A stretch of DNA of 12,942 nt from Firmicutes bacterium UBA3936 (GTDB lineage Bacteria; Bacillota; Dethiobacteria; Dethiobacterales; Dethiobacteraceae): the NCBI GenBank assembly GCA_002385745.1, contig DGEC01000012.1, positions 1 to 12,942 on the forward strand, written 5' to 3'. The position numbers and the translations under genes are program-made. Positions within the stretch are counted from its first letter, which is position 1, and each line of letters opens with the position of its first letter. The notes beneath the pieces are model-generated. The model saw nothing but the letters and a program-made list of their open reading frames with translations, ran no database searches and was not told where the DNA came from. Of this stretch, positions 6,737 to 12,942 are shown in pieces.

Positions 6737-6766
6737 GGGATTGGAGAGAAAGGAGGTTCGATTGCA

Positions 6767-7165
6767 ATGACTATGACGGACCCAATTGCTGATATGCTGA
6801 CAAGAATCCGCAACGCTAATATGGCAAATCACAGTACCGTGGAAATACCTGCTTCAAAGATTAAGCTTGCCATTGCCGATATTCTGAAAAAAGAAGGCTT
6901 TATTAAAGAGTATGAATTTAAAAAGGACAATAAGCAGGGTACCATTAAGATATTTTTGAAATACGGTCCGAACCGCGAAAAGGTGCTGAGCGGATTGAAA
7001 CGGATCAGTAAACCCGGCTTGCGGGTGTACGCGCGCAAGGGCGAATTGCCCAGGGTGTTAGGCGGCCTTGGCATTGCCATCATTTCAACTTCACAGGGGA
7101 TTATGACCGATAAGGCAGCACGAAAGGCCGGTGTCGGCGGAGAAGTCCTCTGCTACATCTGGTAA
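6767..7165 (+). CDS. rpsH: 30S ribosomal protein S8
   Basis: S8 binds helix 21 of 16S rRNA and, in E. coli, represses the spc operon by binding a mimic of that site in the rplE region. I did not find a convincing mimic here by eye. The 132 residues begin MTMTDPIADMLTRIRNAN and end with the conserved STSQGIMTDKAARKAGVGGE (107-126) and LCYIW. ATG 6767 is ten bases after AAAGGAGG (6749-6756). A second ATG two codons later (6773) is possible but further from the site. Spacing from rpsN is 30 bases. Confidence 0.97.
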   Translation: MTMTDPIADMLTRIRNANMANHSTVEIPASKIKLAIADILKKEGFIKEYEFKKDNKQGTIKIFLKYGPNREKVLSGLKRISKPGLRVYARKGELPRVLGGLGIAIISTSQGIMTDKAARKAGVGGEVLCYIW

Positions 7166-7178
7166 AGGAGGGATAGAT

Positions 7179-7715
7179 ATGAGCCGTATAGGCCGCAAAC
7201 CGATAGTATTGCCGGCAGGTGTGGAATTTAGCAAAAAAGATAATGTTGTAACCGTTAAAGGGCCTCTCGGCCAATTGCAGAAAGCTGTGCCGCAAGCAAT
7301 TGATATTAAGCTGGAAGACAATCAAGTTATTGTATCCCGCAGAAGCGACAATAAAACCGACCGTTCCCTCCACGGCCTGACCAGGACATTAATTGCCAAT
7401 ATGGTTGAAGGTGTCACCAAAGGTTTCACAAAAACACTGGAACTGGTGGGAGTGGGCTACCGGGCCGCCAAACAGGGCAACTCCGTAGCTCTGTCCGTCG
7501 GCTATTCCCATCCTGTCAACATAACCCCGCCCAAGGGCGTTGAGCTGGAAGTCCCGTCACCGAATAAAATTATCATAAAAGGGATCGACAAGGAAGCCGT
7601 AGGCAGCCTTGCCGCCAGTATCCATGCTGTTCGTAAACCTGAACCCTATAAAGGCAAAGGAATTAAGTACGATACTGAATATGTCCGCCGCAAGGTCGGC
7701 AAGACCGGCAAGTAA
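7179..7715 (+). CDS. rplF: 50S ribosomal protein L6
   Basis: L6 has two related domains and lies near the GTPase-associated region at the base of the L7/L12 stalk. The 178 residues are standard. They begin MSRIGRKPIVLPAGVEF and include LVGVGYRAAKQGNSVALSVG in the second domain. The diagnostic C-terminal motif is RKPEPYKGKGIKY (152-164). ATG 7179 is seven bases after AAAGGAGGG (7164-7172), which overlaps the rpsH stop. Upstream in-frame codons from 7131 lie inside rpsH and are rejected. Confidence 0.97.
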   Translation: MSRIGRKPIVLPAGVEFSKKDNVVTVKGPLGQLQKAVPQAIDIKLEDNQVIVSRRSDNKTDRSLHGLTRTLIANMVEGVTKGFTKTLELVGVGYRAAKQGNSVALSVGYSHPVNITPPKGVELEVPSPNKIIIKGIDKEAVGSLAASIHAVRKPEPYKGKGIKYDTEYVRRKVGKTGK

Positions 7716-7729
7716 GGGGGGAATTTGTG

Positions 7730-8098
7730 ATGCTTAAGCGTATAGACAGGAATACTGCAAGAAAGAAAAGGCATTTGCGTGTCCGGAAAAAAATCTTCGG
7801 CACAAGCGAACGTCCGCGGCTGAGTGTTTTTCGCAGCTTGAAGCATATCTATGCACAGGTAATTGATGATGAAAACGGCACGACACTGGTAGCGGCATCC
7901 AGCCTTGACCCCGCTTTCAGGGAAACCGGAGGGAAAGGCAGCGACAAGGAAGCTGCCCGCAGGGTCGGCCGGTTGATTGCGGAAAAAGCTATTGCCAAAG
8001 GAATAAAAAGTGTTATATTTGACAGAGGCGGGTACCTGTACCATGGCCGGGTAAAAGAACTGGCCGAGGGTGCCCGGGAAGCCGGTCTGGAATTTTAA
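7730..8098 (+). CDS. rplR: 50S ribosomal protein L18
   Basis: L18 binds 5S rRNA with L5 in the central protuberance. The 122 residues include the basic N-terminus LKRIDRNTARKKRHLRVRKK, the core GTSERPRLSVFRSLKHIYAQ (25-44) and the C-terminal FDRGGYLYHGRVKELAEGAR. ATG 7730 is preferred; AAGGGGGGA at 7714-7722 lies seven bases before it, while the in-frame GTG at 7727 gives one extra residue. The Shine-Dalgarno overlaps the rplF stop. The order L6-L18-S5 is canonical. Confidence 0.97.
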   Translation: MLKRIDRNTARKKRHLRVRKKIFGTSERPRLSVFRSLKHIYAQVIDDENGTTLVAASSLDPAFRETGGKGSDKEAARRVGRLIAEKAIAKGIKSVIFDRGGYLYHGRVKELAEGAREAGLEF

Positions 8099-8120
8099 TG
8101 CAAAGGAGGGAAACAAGAGC

Positions 8121-8621
8121 GTGGAGATCTTTGACCCCGCTGGTGTGGAACTGACTGAAAAGGTCGTACAAATAAACCGTGTAGCTAAAGTAGTTAAGGG
8201 GGGGCGGCGCTTTAGCTTTTCAGCCCTGGTTGTCGTCGGTGACAGCAACGGAAATGTCGGTGCCGGCATGGGCAAGGCAAGCGAAGTCCCCGAGGCCATC
8301 CGCAAAGGTGCTGAAGATGCCAAAAAGAATATGTTTAAAGTTCCGATTGTGGGTACAACCATTCCTCATCCTGTAATCGGGGAGTTTGGTGCAGGGCGTG
8401 TGCTTTTGAAGCCGGCTTCGGAAGGAACCGGAGTGATCGCCGGCGGTCCTGTCCGGGCAGTATTGGAACTGGCCGGTATTCGCGATATTCTGACGAAATC
8501 TCTTGGCTCCGACAATGCCATCAATATTGTCAAAGCTACCGTGGCAGGCTTGAAATCACTGAAGACTGCCGAAGAGGTGGCAAAAATGCGCGGCATCACG
8601 GTGGAAGAGCTGCTTGGGTAG
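8121..8621 (+). CDS. rpsE: 30S ribosomal protein S5
   Basis: S5 is in the 30S body, contributes to decoding fidelity and lines the mRNA entry channel with S3 and S4. The 166 residues equal the B. subtilis length. The double-stranded RNA-binding-type N-terminal domain shows INRVAKVVKGGRRFSFSALV (18-37) and GDSNGNVGAGMGKASEVPEA (40-59). The C-terminal domain contains GPVRAVLELAGIRDILTKSLGS split at 109-130. GTG 8121 is ten bases after AAAGGAGGG (8102-8110); earlier in-frame codons overlap rplR. The TAG stop is embedded in the site GTAGGAGGT used by rpmD. Confidence 0.97.
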   Translation: MEIFDPAGVELTEKVVQINRVAKVVKGGRRFSFSALVVVGDSNGNVGAGMGKASEVPEAIRKGAEDAKKNMFKVPIVGTTIPHPVIGEFGAGRVLLKPASEGTGVIAGGPVRAVLELAGIRDILTKSLGSDNAINIVKATVAGLKSLKTAEEVAKMRGITVEELLG

Positions 8622-8633
8622 GAGGTAAACCAT

Positions 8634-8816
8634 ATGGCAAAACGGTTGCGCATCACTTTGGTAAAAAGCATAATTGGACGTACAGAACCCCAGAGATTGA
8701 CGGTGCAAGCCCTTGGGCTGAAAAAAATTAACCAAACCGTGGAACATCAAGACACGCCTCAAATCAGGGGAATGATCGATAAAGTGTCCCACCTCGTTAA
8801 AGTAGAAGAACTCTAA
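8634..8816 (+). CDS. rpmD: 50S ribosomal protein L30
   Basis: L30 is a small large-subunit protein; the 60 residues fit the bacterial family. The pattern RITLVKSIIGRTEPQRLTVQ (5-24), then ALGLKKINQTVEHQDTPQIRG and a C-terminal hydrophobic VSHLVKVEEL, is characteristic. The ATG at 8634 follows GGAGGT (8621-8626) by seven bases. Not all bacteria have L30, so its presence at the usual spot between rpsE and rplO is informative. Its stop at 8814-8816 is followed immediately by the rplO binding site. Confidence 0.96.
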   Translation: MAKRLRITLVKSIIGRTEPQRLTVQALGLKKINQTVEHQDTPQIRGMIDKVSHLVKVEEL

Positions 8817-8833
8817 TGGGAGGTGTAGAAGAT

Positions 8834-9274
8834 ATGCGTTTGCATGAATTAAAAAGCCCTGCAGGCGCCAGAAAAACGGGAAAACGCGTGGGACGCGGCA
8901 TAGCCAGCGGACATGGCAAAACGTCCGGCCGCGGACATAAAGGGCAGAAAGCACGTTCAGGGGGCGGTGTCAGGCCCGGCTTTGAAGGCGGTCAGATGCC
9001 CTTGCAGCGCGCCGTACCGAAAAGGGGTTTCACCAGTATTTTTAAAAAGGAGTATAACGAAATAAATGTAAACCGCCTGAACGCCTTTGCCGAGGGGACG
9101 GAAGTTACCCCCGCCCTGCTTAAAAAAGAAGGGTTAATCAAAAATCTTAAAGACGGAATCAAAATTCTCGGCGGCGGCGAACTGGAAAAGGCCCTGACAG
9201 TAAAAGCCCACGGGTTTACGAAAACGGCGGTGCAGAAAATAGAAAGTGCCGGCGGAAAAGCAGAGGTGATTTAA
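8834..9274 (+). CDS. rplO: 50S ribosomal protein L15
   Basis: L15 is a late-assembly large-subunit protein with a long basic, glycine-rich N-terminal extension that threads into 23S rRNA. The 146 residues show MRLHELKSPAGARKTGKRVG, then the GSG-rich SGHGKTSGRGHKGQKARSGG (28-47) and GFEGGQMPLQRAVPKRGF. ATG 8834 is eight bases after GGGAGGTG (8818-8825); an in-frame ATG at 8816 overlaps the rpmD stop and has no site. The stop TAA at 9272-9274 is followed directly by the secY TTG with no gap. Confidence 0.97.
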   Translation: MRLHELKSPAGARKTGKRVGRGIASGHGKTSGRGHKGQKARSGGGVRPGFEGGQMPLQRAVPKRGFTSIFKKEYNEINVNRLNAFAEGTEVTPALLKKEGLIKNLKDGIKILGGGELEKALTVKAHGFTKTAVQKIESAGGKAEVI

Positions 9275-10531
9275 TTGCTGGAAACACTTCGCAATGCCTG
9301 GAGAATCAAAGAACTGCGCCAGCGGATCATCTTTACCCTGCTAATGCTGGTTGTCTACAGGCTCGGCTCTCATGTCCCCGTACCAGGGGTTGATGCTCGT
9401 ATAGTTGCATCCCGGATAGCCGAGGGCAACCTGTTTGGACTGTATAATGTGTTTGCCGGCGGTGCACTGGAGAATTATACAATCTTTGCCATGGGAATTT
9501 ACCCTTATATTACCGCTTCCATTATCATTCACCTGTTGACGGCAATAATTCCCAAACTGGAGGAATGGGCAAAAGAAGGACCGGAGGGACAAAAGAAAAT
9601 CCAGCAACTGACACGATACGGTGCGGTTGTCCTGGCCCTGCTGCAGTCGGTGGGAATGACCGTAGGTGTTTTTAGAGATGCTGTTTTAAACCCCGGTATC
9701 TTTACCTATATAACCATTGCCATTACCCTGACAGCAGGAACGGCCTTTCTGATGTGGCTGGGTGAAGTTATTACCGACAAAGGGATTGGAAACGGTATTT
9801 CACTGATTATTTTCGGGGGTATTGTTTCCCAGTTTGGCCCCGGAGTGCTCGGGACTTTCGAATTGGCCAGAGTCGGTGAAACCAGTATTTTCACCGTTAT
9901 TGCCACTGTTGTTGTTATGCTTGCACTCATCGTGGGTATTATTGCCATTGAGGAAGGACAGCGCCGCATCCCCGTGCAGTACGCCAAAAGGGTTGTCGGC
10001 CGCAGAATGTATGGAGGACAGTCAACAAGCCTGCCGATGAAAATTAACCAGGCCGGAGTTATCCCTGTGATTTTCTCCTCAACGCTGTTAATGATGCCAA
10101 GCACGCTTGCAAGCTTTATCCAGCATCCCTTTGCCCAGAGACTGGCTGAGATTTTTTCACCGGGCGGCACTGTATATACGATATTGTTTGTACTGCTGAT
10201 TTTCTTTTTTGCTTATTTTTACACCGCAATTCAGTTTGATCCACATAAAATTGCCGGAGACATTAAAAAATACGGCGGATTTATTCCGGGCCTGCGCCCC
10301 GGACGGCCGACAGCGGATTTCCTGGCAAGGGTGTCCAGCCGCCTGACCCTGGCCGGAGCATTGTTCCTGGCCTTGATTGCCGTATTGCCTGTTCTTTTGC
10401 AGGTTTTCTTTAAGATTAATATTATTTTCAGCGGTACAGGAATGATAATTGTTGTCGGCGTGGTCCTGGAAACAATGAAGCAGATAGAAAGCCATATGTT
10501 GATGAGAAATTATCAGGGCTTTATAAAATAG
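9275..10531 (+). CDS. secY: Preprotein translocase subunit SecY
   Basis: SecY forms the protein-conducting channel of the Sec system in the plasma membrane with SecE and SecG. The 418 residues contain about ten hydrophobic helices (near 17-34, 70-92, 115-135, 143-164, 174-192, 204-224, 259-281, 298-320, 358-378, 381-400). Diagnostic segments are YRLGSHVPVPGVD (28-40), the cytosolic loop with GQRRIPVQYAKRVVGRRMYG (228-247), and GFIPGLRPGRPT (335-346) in the C5 loop that contacts SecA and ribosomes. The TTG start directly abuts the rplO stop. AGAGGTGAT (9262-9270) inside rplO provides the binding site, implying coupled translation. In most Firmicutes adk follows; here it does not. Confidence 0.97.
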   Translation: MLETLRNAWRIKELRQRIIFTLLMLVVYRLGSHVPVPGVDARIVASRIAEGNLFGLYNVFAGGALENYTIFAMGIYPYITASIIIHLLTAIIPKLEEWAKEGPEGQKKIQQLTRYGAVVLALLQSVGMTVGVFRDAVLNPGIFTYITIAITLTAGTAFLMWLGEVITDKGIGNGISLIIFGGIVSQFGPGVLGTFELARVGETSIFTVIATVVVMLALIVGIIAIEEGQRRIPVQYAKRVVGRRMYGGQSTSLPMKINQAGVIPVIFSSTLLMMPSTLASFIQHPFAQRLAEIFSPGGTVYTILFVLLIFFFAYFYTAIQFDPHKIAGDIKKYGGFIPGLRPGRPTADFLARVSSRLTLAGALFLALIAVLPVLLQVFFKINIIFSGTGMIIVVGVVLETMKQIESHMLMRNYQGFIK

Positions 10532-10541
10532 CGGAGGCTAT

Positions 10542-11288
10542 ATGATTACCATAAAGTCAAAAAGGGAAATTGAACTGATGCGGACTGCCGGCAGAGTGGT
10601 CGCTGAAGTTTTGCAGATAATAGAAGAGGCAATCCGTCCCGGAATAACCACGGCAGAGCTGGATAAAATTGCCAACAGGCATATTCTTAAAGCAAAATGC
10701 ACACCTGCATTTTTAGGCTATCATGGTTTCCCGGCAACAATTTGCGCTTCTGTAAATGAAGAAGTCGTCCACGGCATTCCAAGCTTGCGTAAACTTGAGG
10801 AGGGTGATATTGTCAGTATTGATGTGGGAGCTATTTATCAGGGATATGTCGGAGATGCGGCCAAAACCTTTCCGGTTGGCGAGACGGACCCGGAAGCATT
10901 GCGCTTGATTGCGGTAACAGAGGAATCCCTAAACCGGGGAATTGCCCAGGCCGTTGCCGGCAATCACTTGACGGATATCTCTCATGCAGTACAGACATGT
11001 GTGGAAAAAAACGGCTTTTCCGTTGTTCGTGATTATGTCGGGCATGGTATCGGCAACAAAATGCATGAAGAGCCTCAGGTTCCCAATTTCGGCGAGCCGG
11101 GACGGGGGCCGGTTCTTGCGGCCGGTATGACTCTTGCGATAGAGCCGATGGTGAATGCCGGCACCTGGCAGGTGGAAACACTGTCAAATAACTGGACGGT
11201 GATAACCCTTGACCGTAAACTGTCGGCTCATTTTGAGCACACCATTGCCGTAACGGAAGACGGGCCTTTGATTCTAACAACACTTTAA
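10542..11288 (+). CDS. map: Methionine aminopeptidase, type I
   Basis: The enzyme removes the initiator methionine from new proteins, a two-metal cytosolic hydrolase. The 248 residues fit the short bacterial class without an N-terminal zinc extension. All expected metal and catalytic residues are visible: H77 (VVHGIP), D94 and D105 (SIDVGAIYQGYVGDAAKTF), H168 (GHGIG), H175 (MHEEPQVPNFG), E201 (AIEPMVN) and E232 (FEHTIAVT). They keep the same spacing as E. coli H79, D97, D108, H171, H178, E204, E235. GCGGAGG at 10531-10537 overlaps the secY stop, four bases before the ATG. It lies ten bases after secY, where adk normally intervenes. Confidence 0.97.
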   Translation: MITIKSKREIELMRTAGRVVAEVLQIIEEAIRPGITTAELDKIANRHILKAKCTPAFLGYHGFPATICASVNEEVVHGIPSLRKLEEGDIVSIDVGAIYQGYVGDAAKTFPVGETDPEALRLIAVTEESLNRGIAQAVAGNHLTDISHAVQTCVEKNGFSVVRDYVGHGIGNKMHEEPQVPNFGEPGRGPVLAAGMTLAIEPMVNAGTWQVETLSNNWTVITLDRKLSAHFEHTIAVTEDGPLILTTL

Positions 11289-11335
11289 GTGGCTGGAGTT
11301 ATAAAGAAGTACCTGCAAAGCGGAGGGAGATGTTA

Positions 11336-11647
11336 ATGATTAAGATGCCGGCAATAGGCACTCTGGTTCACTCTCTTGCAGGACGTGACACCGGTGAATA
11401 TTATCTTGTTGTCGGTTATGCCGAAAAGAATTTTGTACTTCTTGCCAACGGCTTGAACCGCACCTTAAAAAAACCAAAAAAGAAAAATCCGCGTCATTTG
11501 CGGGTTCATCAAAGCGGCTCTGTCGAGCTGGCGGACAAAATTTGCCGGCAAACAATACGGGATGAAGAAGTAGTTCAGGCGATCCGTGAAATGGTTGGTA
11601 AAGTCAATCCTGGGGGAGAAAGGGAGGGAAACAGCCCGGATGTCTAA
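11336..11647 (+). CDS. KOW-domain RNA-binding protein (L14e/L6e/L27e-like)
   Basis: This 103-residue basic protein has no assigned function. Its N-terminal half (about 5-56) looks like a KOW/SH3-like fold: PAIGTLVHSLAGRDTGEYYL, then VGYAEKNFVLLANG and a lysine-rich LKKPKKKNPRHLR. The C-terminal part is a probable helix (residues 68-90). Members of this family are conserved between map and infA in many Clostridia and Bacilli (the B. subtilis ybzG position). They resemble eukaryotic/archaeal L14e and L27e proteins, so a ribosome or RNA-binding role is a fair inference. ATG 11336 is chosen over ATG 11330, because GGAGGGAG (11322-11329) abuts the latter. Its end overlaps infA by eight bases. Confidence 0.85.
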   Translation: MIKMPAIGTLVHSLAGRDTGEYYLVVGYAEKNFVLLANGLNRTLKKPKKKNPRHLRVHQSGSVELADKICRQTIRDEEVVQAIREMVGKVNPGGEREGNSPDV

Positions 11648-11858
11648 AAAGGACGTTATTGAGGTGGAAGGAACGGTAGTCGAGCCTTTACCAAATGCCA
11701 TGTTCCGTGTGGAACTGGAAAACGGCCATAAGGTGCTGGCCCATGTGTCGGGAAAAATCCGCATGAATTTTATCCGCATCCTCCCGGGAGACAAAGTACT
11801 TGTGGAGTTGTCTCCGTACGACTTAACACGTGGCCGGATAACCTACCGCTACAAATAG
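11640..11858 (+). CDS. infA: Translation initiation factor IF-1
   Basis: IF-1 binds the A site of the 30S subunit during initiation and assists IF-2 and IF-3. The 72-residue length is exactly typical, and the whole protein is one S1-type OB fold: MSKKDVIEVEGTVVEPLPNA, then FRVELENGHKVLAHVSGKIR (22-41), NFIRILPGDKVLVELSPYDL and TRGRITYRYK. ATG 11640 follows AAAGGGAGGG (11619-11628) by eleven bases. The start lies inside the upstream KOW gene, overlapping it by eight bases, so the two are probably co-translated. Confidence 0.98.
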   Translation: MSKKDVIEVEGTVVEPLPNAMFRVELENGHKVLAHVSGKIRMNFIRILPGDKVLVELSPYDLTRGRITYRYK

Positions 11859-11880
11859 ACAGCAAAAGGAGAGCTTTGAA

Positions 11881-11994
11881 ATGAAAGTCAGACCTTCTGT
11901 GAAGCCAATTTGCGAAAAGTGCAAAGTTATCAAGCGCAAGGGGAAGGTAATGGTTATTTGTGAAAACCCCAAGCACAAGCAAAAACAGGGATAG
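11881..11994 (+). CDS. rpmJ: 50S ribosomal protein L36, zinc-binding form
   Basis: This 37-residue protein is the smallest ribosomal protein and binds a single zinc ion in the large subunit. The sequence MKVRPSVKPICEKCKVIKRK is followed by GKVMVICENPKHKQKQG. Ligands are C11, C14, C27 and H32, all intact, so this is the zinc-containing form rather than the cysteine-free paralogue. AAAAGGAG at 11864-11871 lies nine bases before the ATG at 11881. It follows infA by 22 bases, the classic infA-rpmJ-rpsM order. Confidence 0.98.
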   Translation: MKVRPSVKPICEKCKVIKRKGKVMVICENPKHKQKQG

Positions 11995-12061
11995 TCTGCA
12001 TAAAAAGGAAAATGTTTGGTAATTCTAATTCTGTTTGTGATAAAAGGGAGGTGCAAACTAC

Positions 12062-12433
12062 ATGGCAAGAATAGCCGGAATTGACCTGCCGCGGGACAAA
12101 CGTGTCGAAATTGCGCTCACTTACATTTATGGCATAGGCCGCAAATCTGCCAAAGAAATCCTCAAGCAGACCAATGTCAACAGTGACACCAGGGTCCGGG
12201 ACTTGACGGAAGATGAAATTAACAGGCTGCGTGAGTGTATTGATAAAAACTATCGCGTGGAAGGTGACCTGCGGCGCGAAGTGGCCATGAACATTAAGCG
12301 CTTGATGGAAATCGGCTGCTATCGCGGGATACGCCACAGAAAAGGCCTGCCGGTGCGCGGACAGACAACGAAAAACAATGCACGTACCCGCAAAGGCCCT
12401 AAACGCACCGTAGGCGTCAGACGCAAAAAGTAA
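12062..12433 (+). CDS. rpsM: 30S ribosomal protein S13
   Basis: S13 is in the 30S head, pairs with S19, forms inter-subunit bridges and touches P-site tRNA with its basic tail. The 123 residues begin MARIAGIDLPRDKRVEIALT, contain YGIGRKSAKEILKQTNV (23-39) of the helix-two-turn-helix region, and end in the basic RHRKGLPVRGQTTKNNARTR and KGPKRTVGVRRKK. GGGAGGTG at 12046-12053 is eight bases before the ATG. The 67-base gap after rpmJ is the longest between complete genes and is AT-rich. Confidence 0.98.
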   Translation: MARIAGIDLPRDKRVEIALTYIYGIGRKSAKEILKQTNVNSDTRVRDLTEDEINRLRECIDKNYRVEGDLRREVAMNIKRLMEIGCYRGIRHRKGLPVRGQTTKNNARTRKGPKRTVGVRRKK

Positions 12434-12451
12434 AAAAGGGGTGAAAATGTT

Positions 12452-12847
12452 TTGGCAGCACGAAAAAAATCAACACGCCCAAGAAGGCGTGAGCGTAAAA
12501 ATATTCAGCATGGCGTTGCCCATATAATGTCAACTTTTAATAATACACTGATTACTATTACCGATTTGCAGGGAAATACGATTTCCTGGGCCAGTTCCGG
12601 TGTTGTCGGATTTAAGGGCTCCCGCAAGTCAACGCCCTATGCCGCGCAGATGGCGGCTGAAAATGCTGCTAAAGCGGCCATGGAACACGGTTTAAAAGAA
12701 GTTGAAGTATATGTCAAAGGTCCGGGTTCGGGACGGGAAGCGGCCATACGTTCACTGCAGGCCGCCGGCCTGGAAGTAAACCTGATAAAAGATGTAACAC
12801 CAATTCCGCATAACGGTTGCCGTCCGCCGAAACGACCCAGGGTGTAA
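12452..12847 (+). CDS. rpsK: 30S ribosomal protein S11
   Basis: S11 lies on the 30S platform near the mRNA exit and the P/E sites. The 131 residues show a basic N-terminus (RPRRRERKNI, 9-18), then HIMSTFNNTLITITDLQGN (24-42), VKGPGSGREAAIRSLQAAGL (88-107) and the C-terminus VTPIPHNGCRPPKRPRV. The Asn-Gly at 121-122 matches the E. coli S11 site known to form isoaspartate. The start is TTG at 12452, seven bases after GGGGTGA (12438-12444). An ATG at 12447 is out of frame. In many Clostridia rpsD follows; here rpoA follows directly. Confidence 0.97.
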   Translation: MAARKKSTRPRRRERKNIQHGVAHIMSTFNNTLITITDLQGNTISWASSGVVGFKGSRKSTPYAAQMAAENAAKAAMEHGLKEVEVYVKGPGSGREAAIRSLQAAGLEVNLIKDVTPIPHNGCRPPKRPRV

Positions 12848-12892
12848 CCGTTTTGCCCCGGGCGTCCGGTCGTAAAGGAGGGTGCAGGAACT

Positions 12893-12942
12893 ATGATTGA
12901 AATCGAAAAGCCAAGAATTGAGAAAGTAGAGCTGACGGATAG
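12893..12942 (+). CDS. rpoA: DNA-directed RNA polymerase alpha subunit, N-terminus only
   Basis: Sixteen complete codons are present before the window ends, encoding MIEIEKPRIEKVELTD. This matches the start of the alpha subunit N-terminal domain in Firmicutes (MIEIEKPKIE type), which dimerises to begin RNA polymerase assembly. AAAGGAGGGTG at 12874-12884 is eight bases before the ATG, and position after rpsK is canonical for the alpha operon. The gene is cut by the window edge, so nothing more can be said of it. Confidence 0.88.
   Translation, partial: MIEIEKPRIEKVELTD

Noticed and set aside
7646..8362. Open frame of 238 codons on the - strand opposite rplR and rpsE
   Set aside because: It is a shadow of conserved genes; the predicted protein is low-complexity and matches no family I know.

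Overview
The window is one continuous ribosomal-protein supercluster, all on the + strand, equivalent to the joined S10, spc and alpha operons of bacteria. It runs from 165 bases upstream of rpsJ to the first 16 codons of rpoA. Twenty-eight complete genes and one partial gene are supported. No gap between genes exceeds about 70 bases after rpsJ, and I see no tRNA, rRNA, mobile element, CRISPR array or internal intrinsic terminator.

Organism: the sequence suggests a low- to mid-GC Firmicute of the Clostridia type. The reasons are very strong AAGGAGG Shine-Dalgarno sites before almost every gene, ten GTG or TTG starts, a four-cysteine (type Z) S14, a KOW-domain gene between map and infA, and protein sequences close to those of Clostridia/Bacilli. 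I cannot settle the family. Peptococcaceae-like or Negativicutes-like lineages are both possible.

Layout: positions 1-165 are a non-coding leader with a perfect 10-bp hairpin, a 10-nt direct repeat and a weak second hairpin. Positions 166-4892 are the S10 block: rpsJ, rplC, rplD, rplW, rplB, rpsS, rplV, rpsC, rplP, rpmC, with rpsQ following at 4932. Positions 5239-10531 are the spc block: rplN, rplX, rplE, rpsN, rpsH, rplF, rplR, rpsE, rpmD, rplO, secY. Positions 10542-12942 are the map/alpha block: map, KOW protein, infA, rpmJ, rpsM, rpsK, rpoA (partial).

The genes supply both ribosomal subunits, translation initiation (IF-1), nascent-chain processing (methionine aminopeptidase) and export (SecY), followed by RNA polymerase alpha. 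Tight spacing and short overlaps (rplD/rplW, rpsC/rplP, rplP/rpmC, KOW/infA) imply translational coupling in one or a few long transcripts.

The region is mostly ordinary. Departures from the common Firmicute order are the absence of adk between secY and map and of rpsD between rpsK and rpoA. Three proteins (L24, S14, L36) carry intact zinc-ligand sets. I found no convincing undescribed system; the leader structures and the KOW protein are the best leads.
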